From contig JBBRNI010000001.1 in NCBI GenBank assembly GCA_038230395.1, forward strand, positions 62,001 through 126,000: a stretch of DNA of 64,000 bases. The letters run 5' to 3'. A program made the position numbers and the translations under genes. This document shows positions 59,356-64,000 of this stretch, piece by piece; within the stretch, counting starts at the first letter, position 1, and every line of letters starts with the position of its first letter. Under the pieces are notes generated by a model. The model saw only the letters and a program-made list of their open reading frames with translations, did no database searches and was not told where the DNA came from. The stretch is from JBDSWU01 sp038230395 (GTDB lineage: Bacteria > Patescibacteriota > Saccharimonadia > Saccharimonadales > UBA4665).

Positions 59356-60564
59356 ATGACTAACGATCGACCAATATTAGTTTATGGTGCGGAGTGGTGT
59401 GCTGATTGCCATCGAACGCGGGCATTATTCGATCAATATAAAGTTAATTATAAATACATAGACATCGACAAAGATGCCAAAGCCAAAGCCGAGATGCTAA
59501 AGTTGGTTGACGGCAGCAACGTCGTACCAACCATTGTCTTTACTGACGGAAGCATTTTGCAAGAGCCCACTAATGACGAGCTTCTAACAAAACTCGATCT
59601 ACGTGTCAAAAACGAGACTGGTAAAGCCCCCCAACACGATGTAATTATCATCGGCGCCGGACCAGCGGCTCTGTCTGCGGCAATCTACACCACTCGCGAA
59701 GACATAGAGACGCTGCTATTTGAGCGTGCCGTTGTAGGCGGCTTAGCGGCGGTAACCGAGAAGATCGATAATTATCCAGGTTTCCCTGACGGTGTCGAGG
59801 GACTGACGCTGGCAGATGATTTACGCAAGCAGGCCGAGCGCTTCGGAGCTGTTATCGAACTCGGTGAGGTCACAGCTATCAAAGACGAAGGCGACTACAA
59901 GCGACTAGAAACTACCAGCGGAGACATGCTGGCACGAGCGGTGTTGATCACCACTGGCTCAGATTATAAAAAAATTGGCGCACCCGGTGAAACAGACTTT
60001 TATGGCCGTGGCGTACACTACTGCGCGACCTGTGATGGTGCATTTTATCGTGATAAAAAACTAGTTGTAGTTGGCGGCGGTAATTCAGCGGTGCAGGAAG
60101 CGATCTTTTTGACTCGATTTGCAACGCACATTGATCTGTTAGTACGTTCCACAATCAAGGCTAGCGGTACTCTCAAAAGGGATCTCGACAAGCAGGTCAA
60201 AGACAACAAAATAACTATCCACCTAAATACCACAACCGATGAGATTTTGGGCGTCGATAAATTCGTAACTAGCGTCAAAGCCACCAAGGACGGTAAGGCT
60301 GTTGAATTTAAGGTTGACGGAGTCTTTGTGTTTGTTGGACTGTCACCCAACTCGCAGTTTGTCAAAAACAGCACTGTTGAGCTCGACGAAGTTGGCTTTG
60401 TAGTCACCGATCACGAACTGATGACCGCTATTCCTGGTGTGTTCGCTGCAGGTGATATTCGGTCAGGAGCCACTATGCAAATTGCCAGCGCTGCCGGTGA
60501 AGGAGCTACTGCTGCTCTCAAAATACGTGAGTACCTTGAAGGCCACACAAAGTCATCGTCGTAG
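59356..60564 (+). CDS. Glutaredoxin-thioredoxin reductase fusion
   Basis: 402 aa. Residues 5-80 are a glutaredoxin domain with WCADC (Cys15/Cys18) and NVVPTIVF. Residues 94-400 are a full low-molecular-weight thioredoxin reductase: FAD motif IIIGAGPAA, redox-active CATC (Cys223/Cys226), NADPH motif VVVGGGNSA and the C-terminal FAD motif VFAAGDIRSG. Electrons would pass from NADPH through FAD to CATC and on to the tethered glutaredoxin. Shine-Dalgarno TGGAG is upstream. No glutathione genes are visible. Confidence 0.93.
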   Translation: MTNDRPILVYGAEWCADCHRTRALFDQYKVNYKYIDIDKDAKAKAEMLKLVDGSNVVPTIVFTDGSILQEPTNDELLTKLDLRVKNETGKAPQHDVIIIGAGPAALSAAIYTTREDIETLLFERAVVGGLAAVTEKIDNYPGFPDGVEGLTLADDLRKQAERFGAVIELGEVTAIKDEGDYKRLETTSGDMLARAVLITTGSDYKKIGAPGETDFYGRGVHYCATCDGAFYRDKKLVVVGGGNSAVQEAIFLTRFATHIDLLVRSTIKASGTLKRDLDKQVKDNKITIHLNTTTDEILGVDKFVTSVKATKDGKAVEFKVDGVFVFVGLSPNSQFVKNSTVELDEVGFVVTDHELMTAIPGVFAAGDIRSGATMQIASAAGEGATAALKIREYLEGHTKSSS

Positions 60565-60572
60565 ACTATCTA

Positions 60573-60610
60573 CATAAACCAAAGTAACCATATGGTTACT
60601 TTGGTTTATG
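60573..60610. terminator. Bidirectional terminator: 38-bp perfect palindrome
   Basis: Every base of 60573-60610 pairs across the centre (CCATATGG at the middle). It lies between convergent trxB-fusion and flavin-reductase genes. It has few T residues directly after the stem, so it may also be a processing site. Confidence 0.75.
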
Positions 60611-60616
60611 GGTTTA

Positions 60617-61324
60617 CTAGTAATCCGCGGAGTAATTAGAAAAATAGTCGCCGACTAATTGGTGCTTTTTGAGACCGGCTTTTAGCAAATCTTTATGCAG
60701 TGCTTCAACCATTGGTTCAGGTCCAGATACGTAGATGAGGGCATCATCAGAAGGTTTCTCTAGGCCTAAAATGAGCTCGGCAGATAGCTGGCCTCGCTCA
60801 CCGCCCCAGGCGGCTGACGGTTGGCTGACGATGATAGTGGCGTGTTGCTTAGCTTTATCAAAGGTTTCCTGGAAGACTATCTCTGACTCAGAACGTACAC
60901 CAATTAGTAGCTTAATGGGGCGCATTTCCTTCGTCTCAGCCAGGTATTGCAGCATGCTATAGAACGGAGTAATGCCGATGCCGCCAGCTACGAATATTAG
61001 TGGTGTCTGAATAAGTTTGGGAAGCACAAAATCACCCATTGCGTCACTGATAGTTAGTCGATCTCCGGGGCTTAGTTTGCGTAGGGCTTTCTTGTACGAG
61101 CTGCTGTTTTTATCAGCGAATTTTGTGGTGATACTAATTAGTTCATGCGTTGGGGAGGAAGACAGTGTGAACCAACGCCTTTCGCCGCGATCGTCGGCAT
61201 GGTCGTGTTGGACAGTAAGCTCAACAAACTGGCCAGCAGTGTACTGAACCGGCCGTTCTGGTTTGAAAAAAAACGTTGAAATATGTTCGGTTTCGTTTTG
61301 AATGTGGTCGAGCGTTATCTGCAT
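60617..61324 (-). CDS. Ferredoxin-NADP reductase-type flavoprotein
   Basis: 235 aa. FAD domain with RRWFTLSSSP in place of RxYS; NAD(P) domain with FVAGGIGITPFYSML near 118-132 and YVSGPEPMVEAL near 205. No Fe-S domain, so it is a reductase component whose partner is elsewhere. TATAAT ends 8 nt before the ATG on its strand. Confidence 0.9.
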   Translation of the reverse strand: MQITLDHIQNETEHISTFFFKPERPVQYTAGQFVELTVQHDHADDRGERRWFTLSSSPTHELISITTKFADKNSSSYKKALRKLSPGDRLTISDAMGDFVLPKLIQTPLIFVAGGIGITPFYSMLQYLAETKEMRPIKLLIGVRSESEIVFQETFDKAKQHATIIVSQPSAAWGGERGQLSAELILGLEKPSDDALIYVSGPEPMVEALHKDLLKAGLKKHQLVGDYFSNYSADY

Positions 61325-61354
61325 ATATTACTATTATACCTGTTTAGTTACCGT

Positions 61355-62026
61355 TTACTCATACTCGAACAGATCCGGATAATCAGTCACAACGCCGTAT
61401 AGGCCATAGCCTGCCCAGCGCTTAGCTTTAGTTACGTCGTTGAGCGTGTAGGCGCAAAGTTGCCAGCCACGCTTAGCCATTGGCTCAATGAATGGACGCC
61501 ATAACCAGCGCTGGTTCATTGATAAGCGCTTAGTGCCAAGCTGTTTGGCGCGGTAAGTGGCGCGAACCCCGGACCAGCGCTCTAGAACCACAGTTCTGAG
61601 TTCCGGGAACGCGGCATGTAACTCTACTAGGATCGACTGACTAAATGACGCCAGTATAAGATCGTGAGCTGTAAATCCTGAGCGCAAGGCGTAGCTGAGC
61701 TGTTCAATAATTGGACCTAGTCTTTCGCCTGGCTTTACCTCTGTATACAATGGCGTTGTAGAACCAATTTCGTCAATTACTTCACGGAACGTGGCTAGGT
61801 CATCTTTGTGGGCTTTGAGCTGCTCGTAGGTATGGTCAGCTATAACTAATTTGCTGCCAGCGGCATCAGTCAGGAAGGGGTCGTGGTTAAGGATCACGAT
61901 GTCATCGCTTGTTACCCGCAAATCAAACTCAATTTCATCAACGTTGTGCAAAGCAGCTTTGCGCAAACTGGCGACAGTATTTTCTGGTACCAAACCTTTG
62001 GCGCCTCGGTGGCCGATAATAATCAT
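61355..62026 (-). CDS. Glycerophosphodiester phosphodiesterase
   Basis: 223 aa. GHRGAKGLVPENTVAS at the start, DEIEFDLRVTSDD, ILNHDPFL and YTEVKPG carry the catalytic His pair and metal ligands of the GDPD family. It releases glycerol-3-phosphate from deacylated phospholipids; no signal peptide, so cytoplasmic. TACACT ends 6 nt before the ATG. Confidence 0.92.
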   Translation of the reverse strand: MIIIGHRGAKGLVPENTVASLRKAALHNVDEIEFDLRVTSDDIVILNHDPFLTDAAGSKLVIADHTYEQLKAHKDDLATFREVIDEIGSTTPLYTEVKPGERLGPIIEQLSYALRSGFTAHDLILASFSQSILVELHAAFPELRTVVLERWSGVRATYRAKQLGTKRLSMNQRWLWRPFIEPMAKRGWQLCAYTLNDVTKAKRWAGYGLYGVVTDYPDLFEYE

Positions 62027-62066
62027 CTAACTAGTGTACAATAAAATTATCTTATAAGGAGACTTA

Positions 62067-62600
62067 ATGCCCGATTTTAACCAAGTGCTTACCCCCGGTG
62101 ATTACCAAAATGGTCTTGTTAACGTCGTCGTCGAAATCCCTGAAGGCTCGACACTTAAGGTTGAATGGGACCGAGAGCATGCTGCCTTTAAACTAGATCG
62201 GATTGAGCCAAATATTTTTGCTAAGCCTGTTAACTACGGCTTTATTCCGCAAACACTAGACGAGGATGGTGATGAGCTTGATGCCTTAATAATTTGCGAA
62301 CAACCATTGGTAACCGGTATTTGGCTAGAGGCTAAAATTCTAGGAGTAATGAAGTTCGAGGATGATGGCGAAGTGGACGATAAAATCATCGTCCGTGTCG
62401 CGGACGACCGAAACGATGGTGATTGGCTTAACTCCATGGAAGACCTGGGTGAGAAGTGGATCCAACAGATTGAGCACCACTTTACGCACTACAAGGATCT
62501 CAAAAAGCCCGGCAGCACCAAAGTCATTGGCTTTTACGGCCTAGACGAAGCCAAACAAGTCATCGCCGAGTGCATCGAGCGCTATAACACCAATGCCTAA
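62067..62600 (+). CDS. ppa: Inorganic pyrophosphatase (family I)
   Basis: 177 aa. VVVEIPEGSTLKVEWD, NYGFIPQTLDEDGDELDALI (metal site DxDxxD) and KDLKKPG are family I hallmarks. It hydrolyses pyrophosphate from biosynthesis. AAGGAG lies 8 nt before the ATG. It overlaps the NUDIX gene by 8 nt. Confidence 0.96.
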   Translation: MPDFNQVLTPGDYQNGLVNVVVEIPEGSTLKVEWDREHAAFKLDRIEPNIFAKPVNYGFIPQTLDEDGDELDALIICEQPLVTGIWLEAKILGVMKFEDDGEVDDKIIVRVADDRNDGDWLNSMEDLGEKWIQQIEHHFTHYKDLKKPGSTKVIGFYGLDEAKQVIAECIERYNTNA

Positions 62601-63024
62601 GACTCAGACGCGTGCTAAAGCCCTGCTGGTTGCTGATAACAAAATATTGATATTGCGCCGTAGTGACACTGATGACAGACGACCATTACAGTGGGATCTG
62701 CCAGGTGGTGGGTTAGACTCTGGAGAAGATATCAAACAAGCCTGTTCACGTGAGATTTTAGAGGAAACTGGTCTTATGGTTCAAGCCGGTCACCTTAAAG
62801 TAGTGCATGCTATGTCAGAAGTTGCCGAGAATGGAGAATGCGCAACCTGGATTGTAATGCGAGCATCGGTTGAACAATCAGAACCAACACTTAGCTACGA
62901 GCATAGTGAATTTCGGTGGGTCACACTAGAGGAGGCTCTCAATCTTTTTGAATATCGTCGACAGCTCCAAATGTTGCAATATGTCTACGATAACAATCTG
63001 CTTACTGCAAGTTTTAGTGACTAG
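62593..63024 (+). CDS. NUDIX hydrolase
   Basis: 143 aa. The Nudix box runs from GGGLDSGEDIKQACSREILE through EETG (about 36-58). It probably hydrolyses a nucleotide or sugar-nucleotide diphosphate; linked to ppa by an 8-nt overlap. The stop overlaps the convergent gene by 4 nt. Confidence 0.92.
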   Translation: MPKTQTRAKALLVADNKILILRRSDTDDRRPLQWDLPGGGLDSGEDIKQACSREILEETGLMVQAGHLKVVHAMSEVAENGECATWIVMRASVEQSEPTLSYEHSEFRWVTLEEALNLFEYRRQLQMLQYVYDNNLLTASFSD

Positions 63025-63569
63025 TAGTGTTCGCGTAGATAGCTTTGGGCACGATGAAGTTCGCTAGCGGCGCGGTCTTGTGAGTGTTGGGTCATGCTAT
63101 TATCAGCCTCAATGCTTGATATTAAACCATCGAGATGAGTGATACGTGCTGCGGCAAAATCATGGCTCGGTTTTCCGGGCATTAGACCGCCCTTAATTAC
63201 GGCTATCTCAGCTGTTAGGCGGCCATAAGGTGTAAAAATACCATTACGTAGTGCCAGATCTTCAGCGATAACATGATGTTCCTGTGTTAGATCAACTGCA
63301 TGCTCATTCGTAAAACGAGGATTATCTTCGGTTAGTGGTTGGTGAATGACGCCGTATACTCTAGGCATTGTTTTATCGAGGTGACCGCTACCAAGGATGT
63401 GGGCAAATGCCATGACTATTCGTCCACGAGAATCTGTTCCTGCCGGCAACTCGAAGTAACGAACTACCTCAGCATTTGCTAGCTTACCGCTGTAATCGGC
63501 AGTTTGTTTAAGCATATTGTTAGCGCCCTCAAGCCGTTTAACGCTTGCCGCAAGTTCGGGCTTCTTCAT
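63021..63569 (-). CDS. Hypothetical soluble protein
   Basis: 182 aa, family not recognised. It begins MKKPELAASVKRLEGANNML and contains HILGSGHLDKTMPRVYGVIH and EHHVIAEDLALRNGIFTPYG. ATG 63569 lies 7 nt after TG-A-TATGAT on its strand. Confidence 0.65.
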   Translation of the reverse strand: MKKPELAASVKRLEGANNMLKQTADYSGKLANAEVVRYFELPAGTDSRGRIVMAFAHILGSGHLDKTMPRVYGVIHQPLTEDNPRFTNEHAVDLTQEHHVIAEDLALRNGIFTPYGRLTAEIAVIKGGLMPGKPSHDFAAARITHLDGLISSIEADNSMTQHSQDRAASELHRAQSYLREHY

Positions 63570-63639
63570 ACTCCATATCATATCATAAACTATAGCATAA
63601 ACATTTTAAAAGTCAATGCCTTTAGTGCTTTGGGCGGGT

Positions 63640-63700
63640 TTGCATAAGTGGTTTGATATGGGGTACAATACGCCAATAAAGCATAAAAACTAATGAAGGA
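63640..63700 (+). promoter_or_regulatory. gapA promoter and Shine-Dalgarno
   Basis: TTGCAT (63640-63645), 18-bp spacer, TACAAT (63664-63669); GAAGGA (63695-63700) 8 nt before ATG. Leader of about 35 nt: the leadered class. Confidence 0.7.
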
Positions 63701-63708
63701 ATTGACGC

Positions 63709-64000
63709 ATGAAGATACGAGTGGGCATTAATGGATTCGGACGGATTGGGCGTAACGCCTTTAAGGTTGCGTTTGAGCGTAGTGATCTAGAGATCGTAGC
63801 AATTAACGATTTGACTGACACCAAAACTTTAGCTCATTTACTCAAACACGATAGTAACTATGGTACCTATCACTACAACGTTGGCCATGACGAAACCGGA
63901 ATTATTGTTGATGGTAAGCATATAAAAGTACTTGCCGAAATGGACCCAGCTAATTTGCCATGGACAGAGCTCAAAGTTGACGTTGTTATCGAATCTACTG
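63709..64000 (+). CDS. gapA: Glyceraldehyde-3-phosphate dehydrogenase, N-terminal part (cut by window end)
   Basis: 97 codons are present: KIRVGINGFGRIGRNAFK (NAD loop), AINDLTD and HLLKHDSNYGTYH. The catalytic Cys lies beyond the window. It is a glycolytic enzyme of the type I family. Confidence 0.95.
   Translation, partial: MKIRVGINGFGRIGRNAFKVAFERSDLEIVAINDLTDTKTLAHLLKHDSNYGTYHYNVGHDETGIIVDGKHIKVLAEMDPANLPWTELKVDVVIEST

Noticed and set aside
1..64000. CRISPR array, prophage or insertion sequence
   Set aside because: No regularly spaced direct repeats, no Cas, transposase, integrase or phage structural genes were seen.
1..64000. Alternative genetic code (UGA as Gly)
   Set aside because: Several conserved genes end in TGA at the family's normal length, and ATGA junctions are used, so UGA is a stop.

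Overview
The window looks like a chromosomal segment of a candidate phyla radiation bacterium, most likely a free-living or loosely host-dependent member of Candidatus Saccharibacteria (TM7). The reasons are the gene style (compact genes, many 1-8 nt overlaps, a type IV prepilin, DUF5674, many small membrane proteins and Gly/Ser/Thr-rich secreted proteins) and TGA used as a stop codon (for example pyruvate kinase at 16746 and the NADH dehydrogenase at 19936), which excludes the UGA=Gly code of Gracilibacteria and Absconditabacteria. The taxonomic call is an inference; no rRNA lies in the window. There are no insertion sequences, prophage or CRISPR arrays.

Layout. 0-11 kb: the end of a PIG-L-fused membrane protein, a DEAD-box helicase, a DHA2 drug exporter, an RRM RNA-binding protein, a Ddl-like ATP-grasp ligase, a long GMP synthetase (guaA) and an ABC-F ATPase. 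11-17 kb: cupin, GAF protein, a translationally coupled receiver-receiver-prepilin operon, DedA, acetyltransferase, idi, pyruvate kinase and a DUF2256-like zinc protein. 17-25 kb: divergent FAD dehydrogenase and type II NADH dehydrogenase, then a pair of photolyase/cryptochrome proteins beside an SRPBCC protein, a soluble PAS histidine kinase and a STAS-like protein. 25-32 kb: an accessory-looking stretch with small genes, an alcohol dehydrogenase, an OmpR-type two-component system, an exported acidic protein and GrpB, carrying dispersed repeats, some derived from the 3' flank of tRNA-Gln(CUG). 32-45 kb: a SAM-I riboswitch controlling metK, a secreted protein plus prepilin-like protein, rarA, typA, CNNM and DUF475 membrane proteins, a divergent Fur-family regulator and ZIP transporter, and rmuC. 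45-64 kb: HIT protein, GH63-like hydrolase, pyrC-pyrD, yajQ, the pheS...pheT operon, guaB without CBS domains, an ABC exporter, FKBP, glutaredoxin, a glutaredoxin-thioredoxin reductase fusion, flavin reductase, GDPD, ppa, a NUDIX hydrolase and the start of gapA.

The strongest genome-wide signal is promoter architecture. About thirty genes, on both strands, have a good -10 hexamer (often with an upstream TGn extension) ending only 5-9 nt before the start codon. Transcription would begin at or next to the start codon, so these are predicted leaderless mRNAs. A second class (RRM protein, guaA, metK, gapA, ppa, glutaredoxin, FKBP, alcohol dehydrogenase) has a leader with a clear Shine-Dalgarno. 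The rule also fixes several start codons that longest-ORF calling gets wrong (pyrC, DedA, the acetyltransferase, guaB, pheS).

Functionally the segment covers purine nucleotide interconversion (guaA, guaB), part of pyrimidine synthesis (pyrC, pyrD), lower glycolysis (gapA, pyruvate kinase), SAM synthesis, thiol redox, metal homeostasis, light-dependent DNA repair and type IV pilus components. Other notable features are a photolyase-related protein with no cysteine at all, although its family normally binds a 4Fe-4S cluster; a second photolyase with its domains in reverse order; a GMP synthetase resembling the eukaryotic long form; and two tiny uncalled ORFs joined to neighbours by stop-start overlaps.
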